The notes: generated by a model not told the origin, from the sequence alone. Shown: positions 19,109 through 28,841, counted from the first letter of the stretch. The stretch is 64,000 nt of DNA from an uncultured Eubacteriales bacterium (GCA_902786355.1 CADABZ010000002.1:62001-126000); one strand, 5' to 3'. Numbers and translations are program-made.

Positions 19109-19555
19109 ATGAGATTCGTGATACAGAGAGTGCAGAGGGCATCCGTTACAGTAGACAATGAAGTTATTGGCAAAATCAACAGAGGCTACATGGTGCTGAT
19201 AGGAGTCTGCGATGCAGATGATGAGGCAGTGGCGGACAAAATGGTCGACAAGATGATCAAGCTCCGCATCAATGAAGATGCAGAGGGCAAGACAAATCTG
19301 TCGCTTGCAGATGTCGGCGGAGGACTGCTCCTGATATCCCAGTTCACTCTCTATGCCAACTGCAAGAAGGGCAACAGACCATCATTCGTCGAAGCAGGAG
19401 CACCTGACAAAGCCAATGCTCTATACGAATACATAATAGACAGGTGCAGGCAGAGCGTGCCGGTAGTCGAGAAGGGTTCATTCGGAGCCCATATGGCTGT
19501 TGAACTTGTCAATGACGGACCGTTCACCATCGTGCTTGACTCCGACCGGCTGTAG
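19109..19555 (+). CDS. dtd: D-aminoacyl-tRNA deacylase
   Basis: Cleaves D-amino acids (and Gly mischarged on tRNA-Ala) from tRNA, a proofreading role in the cytoplasm. The 148 residues match the usual DTD length. Key motifs are [17 protein letters not shown] and the C-terminal GPFTIVLDS, which holds the Gly-cisPro pair used for chirality rejection. I use the ATG at 19109, after AGGAGAG, giving [13 protein letters not shown], the typical DTD opening; the frame stays open upstream but without family similarity. It begins 38 bases after galE and probably shares its transcript. Confidence 0.95.
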   Translation: MRFVIQRVQRASVTVDNEVIGKINRGYMVLIGVCDADDEAVADKMVDKMIKLRINEDAEGKTNLSLADVGGGLLLISQFTLYANCKKGNRPSFVEAGAPDKANALYEYIIDRCRQSVPVVEKGSFGAHMAVELVNDGPFTIVLDSDRL

Positions 19556-19566
19556 AAGGCCGTTCC

Positions 19567-19596
19567 TTGAACAGCTGCAAGCAGATACAGTATAAT
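19567..19596 (+). promoter_or_regulatory. Promoter of the L,D-transpeptidase gene
   Basis: TTGAAC (19567-19572), an 18-base spacer and a perfect TATAAT (19591-19596). It lies in the 127-base gap after dtd and gives a leader of about 80 bases. Confidence 0.65.
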
Positions 19597-19682
19597 TACA
19601 GCAACAATATAAATGTAGAGAATCGGTATAAAAGACAGATCCTCATATCCGGACGGGTGTGCATACAGAAGGAGGCGGCAAC

Positions 19683-21353
19683 ATGAAAAGAATGATTTCG
19701 AAGAACCTGGCGATCCTGCTCTTCCTTGTGATGCTTATGATGCCTGCAGCACCGGCTCTGGCTTATGGAAACACTGAAGGCTCAGATGCCGCAGCCGAAA
19801 AGATCACTGATGAAGAGACCAGGACATTTACAGTAAAATGGATGCTCAGGGACGATGAGAACGATCCGCTTGAGACAGATAAGAAGGTGGCCTTCGGGAC
19901 ATTGCCTTCATATGACGGAGAAGAGCCGGAGCTCGAAGCTGACGGGGAGTATACATACGAATTCGCCGGATGGGCTGCAGAACCTGATGCAGAGGAAGGC
20001 ATCAGGCAGGAGGATCTGCCGGCTGTAACAGAAGATACAGTGTATTATGCAGTGTTCACCAGGATCCCTGCAGACCAGGGAGAAGAGGGAGCTCAGCAGG
20101 ATCAGGCAGATGCAGAGACTGCCGGAGGAGCAGAGGACCAGACAGATACTGAAACAGAAGAGGGATCACAGGATCTTTCAGATGCGGAAGCAGCCGGAGA
20201 ATCTCCGGAAGATGCACAGCAGGCATCTGAGACAGAGACAGAAAAGCCGGCGCCGGCAAAGTCTTTGAAGCTCGCAAATACAGCGCCTAAGACATATACA
20301 GTAAAATTCACCGACGGGCAAGGCAAGACTCTCAGCACTCAGACGGTCGAGGAAGGCAAATCAGCGACAGCGCCTAAGACTCCGACAAGAAAAGGATATG
20401 ACTTCAATGGCTGGGATAAAGCCTTCAGCAATGTAACAGCCAATATAACAGTGAACGCAAAGTGGGCGGCGCATGTGCATAAGTATGGCGCATGGACAGT
20501 CACTAAGCAGGCCAACTACTTCCAGACAGGCACCAGAGTCAGAAAGTGCGCCTGCGGAGCGACACAGACACAGACGGTTGCTAAGCTCATCGCGAAGAAC
20601 AGATGGATAGGCTACGGAGGCAAGCTCTACTATTTTGACGGCAACGGCAAGCTTTACAAAGGCTGGCACAAGATGGTGCCGATAAAATCCAATAGAGAGC
20701 AGTGGTGCTATTTCAACAGGAACACAGGAGCCTTCGTGAAGGGCATCGTCAACACCACGAAGAATAAATGGGTAGAGGCTGACGGATACAGATTCTATTT
20801 CTACTATAAGATGAGGCCTATCGGAGCAGGTTTTCAGGTCATCAACGGCAGACTGTACTACATGGACAAGTGGGATGCCATGATGAGAGGAACCTTCAGG
20901 GCAAGTGACGGCAAGACCTATACAGCCAACAACGACGGAACGATATGGGGGATGCCGTACTATATCCACAAATACAAGACATTCATCCTTATCGACAAGT
21001 CTGATCAGAGACTGTACTACTATGTAGACAAGAGCTTTAACATGAGCGCCGGAGTTGTCACCGGGCTGAGGGGCGTGTATGATACGCCAAGAGGCACGTA
21101 TTATGTAAGGAGCAAGCTGAGGAACATATACCTCACCGGACCGACATGGAGGTCCTATGTCAACTACTGGATGGCATTCATAGGTTCATCGTACGGGATG
21201 CATGATGCGACCTGGAGATCATCGGGAGAATTCTATGACAACAGTACATACTTATATGATGGTTCGCACGGATGTGTTAATATGAGTCTCCAGGATGCAT
21301 CCAAGCTGTACTACAGAGTCGATATAGGGACGACCGTCATAGTTCAGGAATAG
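19683..21353 (+). CDS. Secreted L,D-transpeptidase with InlB-type and cell-wall-binding repeats
   Basis: Crosslinks peptidoglycan through L,D bonds or attaches proteins to it. The start is the ATG at 19683 because GGAGG lies 7 bases upstream; the frame is open from a GTG at 19659. The protein is 556 residues. It has a signal peptide ending at ALAYG, an InlB B-repeat-like domain (about 40-120), a Glu/Asp/Gln-rich linker, a second B-repeat (about 205-260; RKGYDFNGWDK), a small Cys-containing module (RKCACGATQ), and glucan-/choline-binding-like YYFDGNGKLYKGW repeats. The C-terminal YkuD domain has GMHDATW and the active-site SHGCVNM, with Cys near residue 531. All catalytic motifs are intact. 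Confidence 0.92.
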   Translation: MKRMISKNLAILLFLVMLMMPAAPALAYGNTEGSDAAAEKITDEETRTFTVKWMLRDDENDPLETDKKVAFGTLPSYDGEEPELEADGEYTYEFAGWAAEPDAEEGIRQEDLPAVTEDTVYYAVFTRIPADQGEEGAQQDQADAETAGGAEDQTDTETEEGSQDLSDAEAAGESPEDAQQASETETEKPAPAKSLKLANTAPKTYTVKFTDGQGKTLSTQTVEEGKSATAPKTPTRKGYDFNGWDKAFSNVTANITVNAKWAAHVHKYGAWTVTKQANYFQTGTRVRKCACGATQTQTVAKLIAKNRWIGYGGKLYYFDGNGKLYKGWHKMVPIKSNREQWCYFNRNTGAFVKGIVNTTKNKWVEADGYRFYFYYKMRPIGAGFQVINGRLYYMDKWDAMMRGTFRASDGKTYTANNDGTIWGMPYYIHKYKTFILIDKSDQRLYYYVDKSFNMSAGVVTGLRGVYDTPRGTYYVRSKLRNIYLTGPTWRSYVNYWMAFIGSSYGMHDATWRSSGEFYDNSTYLYDGSHGCVNMSLQDASKLYYRVDIGTTVIVQE

Positions 21354-21374
21354 GCAGAACAGGCAGGAACTAAG

Positions 21375-22073
21375 ATGATATACGCAGCAGTGCTGGCAGG
21401 CGGCACAGGGACCCGCATGGGCGCAGATCTGCCCAAGCAGTTTCTTGAGTTCGCGGGAAAGCCGGTCATTATACATACAACAGCGAAGTTTCTGATCCAC
21501 GAGGATATAGATAAGGTCATCGTGGTCACTCCGCAGGAGTGGGTCAGTTATACAGAAGACCTTCTTGCGGGATATTTCGGAGACGACAGCAGGATCATCA
21601 CAGCAGCCGGAGGAGAGACTAGAAACGAGACTCTTATGAACGCGATAGCCGCTATCGAGCAGGACGGCGGTCTCGATGATGACACCATAATAGTCACGCA
21701 TGACGCTGTAAGACCTTTTGTCACAGAGAGGATGATAAGCGAAAACATCCGGATGGCTGAGGAGATGGGTGCCTGCGAGACTGCTTTTCCGGCAACAGAC
21801 ACCATCGTTGAGACTGAGGATGGAAAGACTGTTATGGCTGTGCCTGACAGATCGCGGCTGTGGATGGTACAGACGCCGCAGACCTTCAGAGCGAAGAAGC
21901 TCCGCGATCTGTACTTGAGCCTTACGGAAGAAGAGAAAGAAGTCCTCACAGATGCCGCGAGGATATATATAATGAAAGGCCGCAGCGTCGGCATCGTCAG
22001 AGGGGAAAGCAGCAATATCAAGATCACATATCCTGACGATATCCGGATCGCGGAAGCCATAAGCTGCAAATAA
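21375..22073 (+). CDS. TarI-like (IspD family) cytidylyltransferase
   Basis: Couples CTP to a sugar- or polyol-phosphate to give a CDP-activated donor. The 232 residues open with MIYAAVLAGGTGTRMG and LPKQFL, then EWV, THDAVRPFV, TPQTF and SNIKITYPDD. This pattern is closer to TarI (ribitol-5-phosphate cytidylyltransferase) than to IspD, whose usual motifs are PAAG and HDAARP. No TarJ reductase of the zinc ADH type is nearby, but an iron-type dehydrogenase lies 2.5 kb downstream, so the alcohol-phosphate may not be ribitol. It starts 21 bases after the transpeptidase gene. IspD itself remains possible. Confidence 0.8.
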   Translation: MIYAAVLAGGTGTRMGADLPKQFLEFAGKPVIIHTTAKFLIHEDIDKVIVVTPQEWVSYTEDLLAGYFGDDSRIITAAGGETRNETLMNAIAAIEQDGGLDDDTIIVTHDAVRPFVTERMISENIRMAEEMGACETAFPATDTIVETEDGKTVMAVPDRSRLWMVQTPQTFRAKKLRDLYLSLTEEEKEVLTDAARIYIMKGRSVGIVRGESSNIKITYPDDIRIAEAISCK

Positions 22074-22098
22074 GTCTGCAGACTACGAGCGGTTATGT

Positions 22099-22104
22099 TA
22101 TACT
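22099..22104 (+). promoter_or_regulatory. Possible extended -10 promoter before the ATP-grasp gene
   Basis: TATGTTATACT contains TGn followed by TATACT (22099-22104). The -35 position has only CTGCAG. The predicted start is about 35 bases before the ribosome site of the ATP-grasp gene. Confidence 0.35.
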
Positions 22105-22144
22105 TAAAAGTGGTATACCCTCAGAGGAGGTTGATCATACAATA

Positions 22145-23359
22145 ATGAATAGAGATAAAGTTACGAGAGCCGGTATAATCGGCGCAAGCAATGAGTCTGT
22201 CTATGCTATCACTGAAGCGGGCAAGAGAGGCATCAGGACGATAGCCGTAGACGGGAGTCCGCATGCACGCGGACTTGAATGTGCTGACGAGGGCCATGTA
22301 GTTGACCTTCGCGACACCGATGCGGTCTTTGCGTTTTTTGACAGCAACCCGGTCGATTTTCTGTTGCCCGTTCCGGTCGGCAGGATACTGACGACGGCAG
22401 GAGCAGTCAATGACAGATACGGCCTGCCGGGAGTAAGCCGCAGAGCCGCAGAGCTTTCCACAGACAAATGGGAGTTCCACAAGACTCTCGCTGCTGAAGG
22501 CCTCCGCGATGCAGAGGCGATCCTCTTTAATACTAAGGAGGAGATAGAGGGCCTGAGCAGGATGCAGTATCCTGTGGTCGTGAAGCCGAGGTTCGGTTCC
22601 GGAAGCCGCGCAGTCAAGGTTTACAGATCATATGAGGCGCTTGCTGATGATATGAAGGATGTCACATCCTTCGATGAAGATTATATAGCGGAGTCCTGTG
22701 TGCCGGGCACTGAGTACGGAGTCGATGTTATCATCACAGAGGGAGTCTACAGGATGGTCCTTCTGAGAGAGAAGATCATAACACCGGAGCCTTACAGACA
22801 GTGCGTCGGTTACTTTGCAATAGAGAAGAACGCAGAGAGCAAAGCTCTGTTCGACAGAGTAGACAGTCTGCTGTCAGCCGCTGTAAGAGTGCTCGGGCTT
22901 GATGACTGCCTTATGCATGCGGATATCATGGATGACGGCAGCAAGTCCTTCATAATAGAGCTGTCTCCAAGACCGTCCGGTCATTATCTTCACAATTATT
23001 TCACGAGATATGCTACCGGGTTTGATATGCTTTCTGAGTATATATCATATGCGGAAGCGTGTGCTGACGGAAAGACATACGATATCGATTATCAGTACAA
23101 TGCGAAGAGCATGATGATAAGATACTTCGATCTGCTCGAAGGTGTTGTCGCGAAACTGCCGGATCCGGCGGAGATAGAGAGCATGGACAGTGTGATATGC
23201 TACAACTGCTTCATGAAGGAAGGTGACAGACTCGGCAAAGTCATAGACGGAGGGTCTGTGATGGGCAGAGGATTCTATGTCATCAAGGCAGATTCTATCG
23301 ATGAAGCGATGGATATAAGCAGAGAGATAGAGAAGAGAATAATAATCAAGGAGTGCTGA
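22145..23359 (+). CDS. ATP-grasp carboxylate-amine ligase-like protein
   Basis: A 404-residue ATP-grasp enzyme related to the carbamoyl-phosphate-synthase-like group. Such enzymes activate a carboxylate as an acyl phosphate and join it to an amine or thiol. An N-terminal Rossmann-like preATP-grasp part (AGIIGASNESVYAI, LLPVPVGRI) precedes the ATP-binding core: YPVVVKPRFGSGSRAVKV is the phosphate loop, and MHADIMDDG with IIELSPRPSGH carries the Mg2+-binding acidic residues. The substrate is unknown. It lies between a cytidylyltransferase and an aminotransferase and upstream of a nonulosonic acid pathway that lacks an acetyltransferase, so N-acylation of an amino sugar is one possibility (inference). 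AGAGGAGG is 14 bases before the ATG, a long spacing. Confidence 0.82.
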   Translation: MNRDKVTRAGIIGASNESVYAITEAGKRGIRTIAVDGSPHARGLECADEGHVVDLRDTDAVFAFFDSNPVDFLLPVPVGRILTTAGAVNDRYGLPGVSRRAAELSTDKWEFHKTLAAEGLRDAEAILFNTKEEIEGLSRMQYPVVVKPRFGSGSRAVKVYRSYEALADDMKDVTSFDEDYIAESCVPGTEYGVDVIITEGVYRMVLLREKIITPEPYRQCVGYFAIEKNAESKALFDRVDSLLSAAVRVLGLDDCLMHADIMDDGSKSFIIELSPRPSGHYLHNYFTRYATGFDMLSEYISYAEACADGKTYDIDYQYNAKSMMIRYFDLLEGVVAKLPDPAEIESMDSVICYNCFMKEGDRLGKVIDGGSVMGRGFYVIKADSIDEAMDISREIEKRIIIKEC

Positions 23360-23369
23360 GAAAAGAAAA

Positions 23370-24569
23370 ATGGAAAATCATCTTTTACCAATTATTCATT
23401 TTACGGAAGAAGTAATGTCCCGCGGTGAGGGAAGCTATGTGTATGATACAGAAGGAAAGAAATACCTGGATCTCAATTCCGGACAGTTCTGTGTTGCCCT
23501 CGGTCATTCCAATGAGGAAGTGATGTCAAAGATCTTTGAGAAGGCAGGAAAGATAGTCCACACCGCATCGAATATTTATACTGATGAAGTCGCAGAGTGT
23601 TCCAACAAGCTCAATAAGCTGAGCGGAGAGATGGATGCTTACAGCATACTTCTGAGCACGGGTTCTGAAGCTGTTGAGTTCTGCATGAGATTCTCCAAGT
23701 TCCTCAAGGGCAGGGACGGCGTTGTGTGCTTTGACAGAGGATATCACGGACTGACTCTCGGATCGCAGACGATCACATTCGGAGGCAAGTTCGCCAAGCC
23801 TCATATCGACAATATCGCAACCGTACCTGTACCGGTCACAGAAGAGGAAGCAGAGGCATCGGCAGAGGAACTCGGAAAGCTTCTGGCAACAGGCCAGTAT
23901 GCTTCAGTCATCCTTGAGCCTATCGTATCTGTAGGAGGAATGCTCTATCCGCCTGAAAAATGGTTTAGTCTCCTTCGCAAGGTCTGCGATGACAATGACA
24001 CACTGCTGATCTTCGATGAGAGCCAGACTGGCTTCGGCAGGACCGGCGAGTGGTTCGCATACCAGGCATTCCATACAGTACCTGACATGGTCGTGCTCGC
24101 CAAGAGCGTGGGTCTCGGCTTCCCTGTATCCGTAGCCATGTTCAGAAAAGAGCTCGTTCCTGATGAGACATACCGCATGTCTCACTACAGCTCGCACCAG
24201 AATGATTCTTTCGCAGCAGCGATCATCAATACAGGGATCGAATATATCGAGAAGCACGATGTTCTCGCGGGCGTCAAGGTAAGAGGAGACCTCTTCCTTG
24301 AGAAGCTGAAGGCCCTTGAGGAGAAAAACGAGCACATCAAAGATGCCAGAGGCCACGGGCTCATGCTCGGATGCGAACTTTACTATGAAGGAGTAGAGGA
24401 TTACAGACCTCTGTATGCAAAGCTGTATGACCGCATGATGAAGAATGGTGTCATCATCCAGGGAACCAACGGAGGACACACTCTCAGATTCCTGCCTGAC
24501 TATCTGCTGGAAGAAGAAGACATGGATCTCGCAGTCGAAACGCTTGACAGAGTGCTGAACGAGCTCTAG
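23370..24569 (+). CDS. Class III pyridoxal-phosphate aminotransferase
   Basis: Moves an amino group between an amino donor and an aldehyde or ketone. The 399 residues have the class III fold marks: LNSGQFCVALGH, STGSEAVEFCMRF, DRGYHGLTLGS, IFDESQTGFGRTG (Asp216 contacts the cofactor ring) and VVLAKSVGLGFP with the PLP lysine Lys245. It begins 10 bases after the ATP-grasp gene with only a weak ribosome site, which suggests translational coupling. With the dehydrogenase 13 bases downstream it could interconvert an aldehyde, an alcohol and an amine; the substrate is not evident. Confidence 0.9.
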   Translation: MENHLLPIIHFTEEVMSRGEGSYVYDTEGKKYLDLNSGQFCVALGHSNEEVMSKIFEKAGKIVHTASNIYTDEVAECSNKLNKLSGEMDAYSILLSTGSEAVEFCMRFSKFLKGRDGVVCFDRGYHGLTLGSQTITFGGKFAKPHIDNIATVPVPVTEEEAEASAEELGKLLATGQYASVILEPIVSVGGMLYPPEKWFSLLRKVCDDNDTLLIFDESQTGFGRTGEWFAYQAFHTVPDMVVLAKSVGLGFPVSVAMFRKELVPDETYRMSHYSSHQNDSFAAAIINTGIEYIEKHDVLAGVKVRGDLFLEKLKALEEKNEHIKDARGHGLMLGCELYYEGVEDYRPLYAKLYDRMMKNGVIIQGTNGGHTLRFLPDYLLEEEDMDLAVETLDRVLNEL

Positions 24570-24582
24570 GAGAATACTGACA

Positions 24583-25734
24583 ATGAACGATTTTGTATTT
24601 CACATACCTACTAAAATGTATTTCGGAAGGCAGTGCCTTGATAAGCTCAGCTCCGAGATGAAGGGAAGCGGAAGCCGCGTCCTGATCGTCTATGGGGGAG
24701 GCTCTGTGGTAAGGTCCGGTCTGCTTGGCAGGATCAAAGACCAGCTCAGAGATGACTTCACCGTGTTCGAGCACAGCGGCATCGAGCCTAATCCGAAGAT
24801 CGGATCTATACGCATAGGAGCAGATCTGTGCAAGGAGAAAGATATAGACATGATCCTTGCAGTTGGCGGCGGCTCAGTAATAGATGCCTCCAAAGCGATC
24901 GCTGCCGGAGCATGTGTGGATTTCGATCCGTGGGAGTTCTACGGCGGACCGCGCAGACCTATCGAGAAGGCTTTGCCACTCTATACTGTAGTCACGATGG
25001 CATCTACAGGATCAGAGATGACCTGCGGAGCTGTTATCAGTAACGACGAGACCTGCGAGAAACTCGGAAGAGGAGGCTTCCCGGTATTCCCGAAGGCATC
25101 CTTCCTCGATCCGCAGCTGACATTCTCGGTCCCTCGCTTCCAGACGGCAGCCGGGGCAGCAGATATCCTCTCGCATGTCATGGAGAGCTATTTCAAGAAA
25201 GACGTGGATTTCTTCATGCTCGACAGGATGATGGAAGGAGTCATGAAGACAGTCATAGTCAATGCCAGGATCGCCCTTGATGATCCGGAGAACTACGAAG
25301 CCAGAGGCAACCTGATGTGGGCTGCATCCTGGGCTATCAACGGACTCTTCGGAGGCGGATCAAGGCAGGTGTGGAGCTGTCATCCTATAGAACATGAACT
25401 GTCAGCAAGATATGATATGACTCATGGTCTGGGGCTGGCGATCATCATGCCTAAGTGGATGAGATACTGCATGAAGACCGATCCGGAGACCTGCAGCAAG
25501 ATCAGAGATTTCGGAGCCGCAGTGTTTGGCGCATCTGACGAGAATGAGGCTATAGCAAAGCTGGAAGACTTCCTGTACGGGGATCTCGGGCTGGCATCTT
25601 CACTCAGTGCTGCCGGAATAGAAAACATCGATGCAGCAGATATGGCAGCATCGATATGCAAGAAGGGAAATATCAACGGGTACCTGCCTCTTGACGAAAC
25701 AGCAGTCACAGAGATACTGGAAGCCTGCATATAG
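24583..25734 (+). CDS. Iron-containing (group III) alcohol dehydrogenase
   Basis: An NAD(P)H-dependent reductase of aldehydes or ketones related to the butanol dehydrogenase/YqhD branch. The 383 residues contain the GGGSVIDASKAIA nucleotide-binding motif, TMASTGSEMT and the metal site residues in ADILSHVMESYF and HPIEHELSARYDMTHG. All expected His ligands are visible. Its AGGAGA ribosome site overlaps the stop codon of the aminotransferase gene, so the two are tightly coupled. In this context it probably reduces a locus-specific intermediate rather than serving fermentation, but the sequence alone does not prove that. Confidence 0.9.
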   Translation: MNDFVFHIPTKMYFGRQCLDKLSSEMKGSGSRVLIVYGGGSVVRSGLLGRIKDQLRDDFTVFEHSGIEPNPKIGSIRIGADLCKEKDIDMILAVGGGSVIDASKAIAAGACVDFDPWEFYGGPRRPIEKALPLYTVVTMASTGSEMTCGAVISNDETCEKLGRGGFPVFPKASFLDPQLTFSVPRFQTAAGAADILSHVMESYFKKDVDFFMLDRMMEGVMKTVIVNARIALDDPENYEARGNLMWAASWAINGLFGGGSRQVWSCHPIEHELSARYDMTHGLGLAIIMPKWMRYCMKTDPETCSKIRDFGAAVFGASDENEAIAKLEDFLYGDLGLASSLSAAGIENIDAADMAASICKKGNINGYLPLDETAVTEILEACI

Positions 25735-25748
25735 ATAAGGAGGGACAG

Positions 25749-26894
25749 ATGAACATAATACCATACGGAAAACAGCATATCACCGAGGAAGACATCGAAA
25801 GAGTTGTAGAGGTGCTGAGATCAGAACTGATCACACAGGGTGAAGTGCTTCCGGAATTCGAGAGGACCGTGGCCGCTTATCACGGAGCAAAACACGGCAT
25901 AGCTTTCTCTAACGGAACTGCTGCTCTCCATGCAGCTTATTCAGTTCTCGGAACCGGGGCAGGAGATGAAGTGATCTCCTCGCCGATCACCTTTGCGGCA
26001 TCGGTCAACGGCGGACTCTACTGCGGAGCAACACCTCGTTTTGTCGACATGGATCCGGCAACCAACTGCATGGATGTCAATAAGCTCAGAGATGCTGTCA
26101 CAGACAAGACCAAGGTCATTACACCGGTTTCATATGCGGGATATCCGGTTGATCTCAAAACAGTTCACGAGATCGCTTCAGAGAATGGCTGCCATGTGAT
26201 CCACGATGCCTGCCACGCTCTCGGAAGCAGAAGAGACGGCACCTTCGGAATGGAATATGTGGATATGGCGATACTGTCATTCCACCCGGTCAAGCATGTA
26301 ACGACAGGTGAGGGCGGCATGGTGCTCACCAACAGCGATGAGCTTGATGCTAAGCTCAGACTCTTCAGATCACACGGGATCACAAGAGACCCGCAGAGCC
26401 TGAGGAAAAACGACGGCCCATGGTATTATGAGATGCAGAGCCTCGGATACAACTACAGAATGACTGATTTCCAGGCAGCTCTCGGCCTCAGCCAGTTCTC
26501 AAGACTCAAAGAGAACCTCGCTAACAGAAACGCCATCGCAGCAAGATATCATGAAGGACTGAAAGACTGCAGCTTCCTTGAACTGCCGCCGCAGCTTGGA
26601 TTCGATGCAGACGGAGAGACGGTACATTCATATCATCTCTTCACCGTAAGATGCTGCTCAGCGGAGGTCCGCAAGGCGCTTCATGCATATCTTCGCGAGA
26701 ATAAAATATTTGCACAGATCCATTACGTACCGCTTCACATGCATCCATACTATATGGACAACTACGGGTTCAAAGAAGGTGATTTCCCTGAAGCAGAGGC
26801 ATTCTATTCAGGCGAGATAAGCCTGCCGATGTACCACAGCATGACAGAAGAAGAGCAGAACTTTGTGATAGAAACTATCATGAAGTTTAAATAA
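25749..26894 (+). CDS. pseC: PseC-like aminotransferase of nonulosonic acid synthesis
   Basis: A DegT/DnrJ/EryC1-family PLP enzyme expected to aminate C4 of the keto sugar made by PseB, giving UDP-4-amino-4,6-dideoxy-beta-L-AltNAc. The 381 residues open with IPYGKQHITEEDIERV, typical of PseC. They show SNGTAALHAAY, the Asp of HDACHALGS, and the PLP Lys182 in FHPVKHVTTGEGG, whose wording is characteristic of PseC. AAGGAGGG is 7 bases before the ATG and the gene follows the dehydrogenase by 14 bases. PseB is the next gene, after a 93-base gap that may hold another promoter. Confidence 0.92.
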   Translation: MNIIPYGKQHITEEDIERVVEVLRSELITQGEVLPEFERTVAAYHGAKHGIAFSNGTAALHAAYSVLGTGAGDEVISSPITFAASVNGGLYCGATPRFVDMDPATNCMDVNKLRDAVTDKTKVITPVSYAGYPVDLKTVHEIASENGCHVIHDACHALGSRRDGTFGMEYVDMAILSFHPVKHVTTGEGGMVLTNSDELDAKLRLFRSHGITRDPQSLRKNDGPWYYEMQSLGYNYRMTDFQAALGLSQFSRLKENLANRNAIAARYHEGLKDCSFLELPPQLGFDADGETVHSYHLFTVRCCSAEVRKALHAYLRENKIFAQIHYVPLHMHPYYMDNYGFKEGDFPEAEAFYSGEISLPMYHSMTEEEQNFVIETIMKFK

Positions 26895-26987
26895 ACAGAG
26901 ACGATGATCCCCATCTGAAACGGGGGGCATGATCTGACACAAGATACTCTAATCAACTAATTCAATATATCACGGAGGAAACACAGT

Positions 26988-27998
26988 ATGTTCGCAGACA
27001 AAACCATTCTTATCACTGGAGGAACAGGATCTTTCGGTAAGGCGTTTTCAGGAGAGCTGATCGAGAAGTACAACTTCGGAAAGATCATTATCTTCTCAAG
27101 AGATGAGTTCAAGCAGGACCTGATGAAGAAAGACTTCACAGCCAAGTACGGTCCGGAAGCAATGAAGAAATTCAGATTCTTCATCGGAGACATCAGGGAT
27201 AAGGAGAGACTCAAGCTGGCATTCAAGGGCGTAGACATCGTTATCCACGCAGCTGCTATGAAGCAGGTCCCTGCTTGCGAGTACAACCCTACAGAAGCTA
27301 TCAAAACCAACATCAACGGAGCTATGAACATCATCGATGCAGCTCTCGAGACAGGCGTTGAGAAGGTCGTTGCACTGTCAACAGACAAGGCCGTAAACCC
27401 TATCAACCTCTATGGCGGCACCAAGCTCGTATCCGACAAGCTTTTCGTATCTGCTAACGCTTATTCCGGCGGCAAAGGCACAAAGTTCGGTCTCGTAAGA
27501 TACGGCAACGTATCCGGAAGCCGCGGATCTGTTATCCCGTTCTTCAAAGACCTGATCGACAAGGGCTTCGATGAACTCCCTGTAACAGACGAGAGAATGA
27601 CAAGATTCTGGATGACACTCGACAAGGCTGTCAAGCTCGTTCTGATGGCAGTACAGGATATGACAGGCGGCGAGACCTTCGTATTCAAGAACCCTTCATA
27701 TAAGGTAACAGATATCTGCAAGGCTATGGCTCCGGATGCTAAGATGAAGATCGTCGGAATCAGAGAAGGCGAGAAGATCCATGAGGTAATGATCACCAAG
27801 GACGACTCCAGATCAACATATGATTATGGTGATTACTACATCATCTATCCTAACTTCGAATGGTTCGATTTCAAGAAGTCATTCAAGGAAGGCGGCAAAC
27901 CGCTCGAGGATGGATTCGAATACAATTCCGGCAACAACACTGAGTGGCTCTCCGTTGAGGATATCCACAAACTGCTCATAGAGTACAATCTGATGTAA
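26988..27998 (+). CDS. pseB: UDP-N-acetylglucosamine 4,6-dehydratase (inverting), PseB
   Basis: First enzyme of pseudaminic acid synthesis: dehydrates UDP-GlcNAc and inverts C5. The 336 residues include the NADP motif GGTGSFGK, HAAAMKQVPACEYNP, and STDKAVNPINLYGGTK with Asp133, Lys134 and Tyr142, the inverting dehydratase triad. MTRFWMTLDKAV and IREGEKIHEVMI are further PseB marks. GGAGG lies 11 bases before the ATG. The 93-base gap before it contains a short CCCC/GGGG stem (26909-26925) with no T-run. The codon choice is the most uniform in the window, consistent with good expression. Confidence 0.95.
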   Translation: MFADKTILITGGTGSFGKAFSGELIEKYNFGKIIIFSRDEFKQDLMKKDFTAKYGPEAMKKFRFFIGDIRDKERLKLAFKGVDIVIHAAAMKQVPACEYNPTEAIKTNINGAMNIIDAALETGVEKVVALSTDKAVNPINLYGGTKLVSDKLFVSANAYSGGKGTKFGLVRYGNVSGSRGSVIPFFKDLIDKGFDELPVTDERMTRFWMTLDKAVKLVLMAVQDMTGGETFVFKNPSYKVTDICKAMAPDAKMKIVGIREGEKIHEVMITKDDSRSTYDYGDYYIIYPNFEWFDFKKSFKEGGKPLEDGFEYNSGNNTEWLSVEDIHKLLIEYNLM

Positions 27999-28010
27999 GA
28001 GGATCCCGAT

Positions 28011-28841
28011 ATGAAGACAGGATGTATCGTTCAGGCCAGAATGACCTCGAGCAGACTTCCGGGCAAGGTGCTGAGAACACTTGACTACACAGACAACACG
28101 AGTGTTCTCGGCAGTGTTGTCGAGAGACTGAGAGCGGCGAAGATGCTCGATCATGTGGTCATTGCCTGCACCACTAATTCAGATGACGATCCTCTGGTCG
28201 AATACGCTAAGAGAGAGGGCCTTGCATACTACAGAGGCAGCGAGAACGATGTGCTCGACCGCTTTTACAATGCGGCCACTGAGAACGGATATGACAATAT
28301 CGTCCGTATCACAAGCGACTGCCCGTTCCTCGATCCTTCTGTTATCGATGACCTGGTAAGACTGTTTCTCGATGGAAACTATCAGTATGCAAGCAACTGT
28401 ATCAGAAGGACATATCCGCACGGGCTTGACTGTGAGATACTGACCTATGATGTCCTGAAGTGGATGCACGAAAACACTGAAGACAAATTCTATCGTGAAC
28501 ATGTCACAAGCTATGTGACTCACCATCTGGATGAATTCAGGATCGGCAGCCTCGCGCTCGACGGCGAAGACTACAGCAAGGTCAGGATCACGGTCGACAC
28601 GATCAACGACTACACACTGGCCTGCGTCATCACTGATTTTATCAGAGACAAAGAAAACAGATTCTCTTTCAGAACAGTCCTTGACTGCTTCAAAGAGCAT
28701 CCGTATATCAGCAATATCAACGCTGACATAATGCAGAAGAAGAAATACGACACTCCTGAAGAAGAGATAGCTGCTGCCGTCAGAATGCTCAGGCTCCAGG
28801 AGATGGATCGTGCTGCTGCAATACTGGAGAAGAACAATTGA
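28011..28841 (+). CDS. SpsF-type cytidylyltransferase, probable CMP-nonulosonic acid synthetase
   Basis: A nucleotidyltransferase of the SpsF family. It opens with CIVQARMTSSRLPGKVL, the CTP-binding loop, and has RITSDCPFLDP and VRITVDTINDY further on. In this place in the pathway it most likely activates the finished nonulosonic acid to its CMP form, the job done by PseF in Campylobacter; PseF is a different branch of the fold. The gene is 276 codons, 12 bases after pseB, and its TGA overlaps the start of pseG by 4 bases, so the genes are co-translated. Confidence 0.85.
   Translation: MKTGCIVQARMTSSRLPGKVLRTLDYTDNTSVLGSVVERLRAAKMLDHVVIACTTNSDDDPLVEYAKREGLAYYRGSENDVLDRFYNAATENGYDNIVRITSDCPFLDPSVIDDLVRLFLDGNYQYASNCIRRTYPHGLDCEILTYDVLKWMHENTEDKFYREHVTSYVTHHLDEFRIGSLALDGEDYSKVRITVDTINDYTLACVITDFIRDKENRFSFRTVLDCFKEHPYISNINADIMQKKKYDTPEEEIAAAVRMLRLQEMDRAAAILEKNN

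Noticed and set aside
21375-25734. Phosphonate (aminoethylphosphonate) pathway, suggested by cytidylyltransferase, aminotransferase and Fe-ADH
   Set aside because: No PEP mutase or phosphonopyruvate decarboxylase is present, and the cytidylyltransferase resembles TarI.
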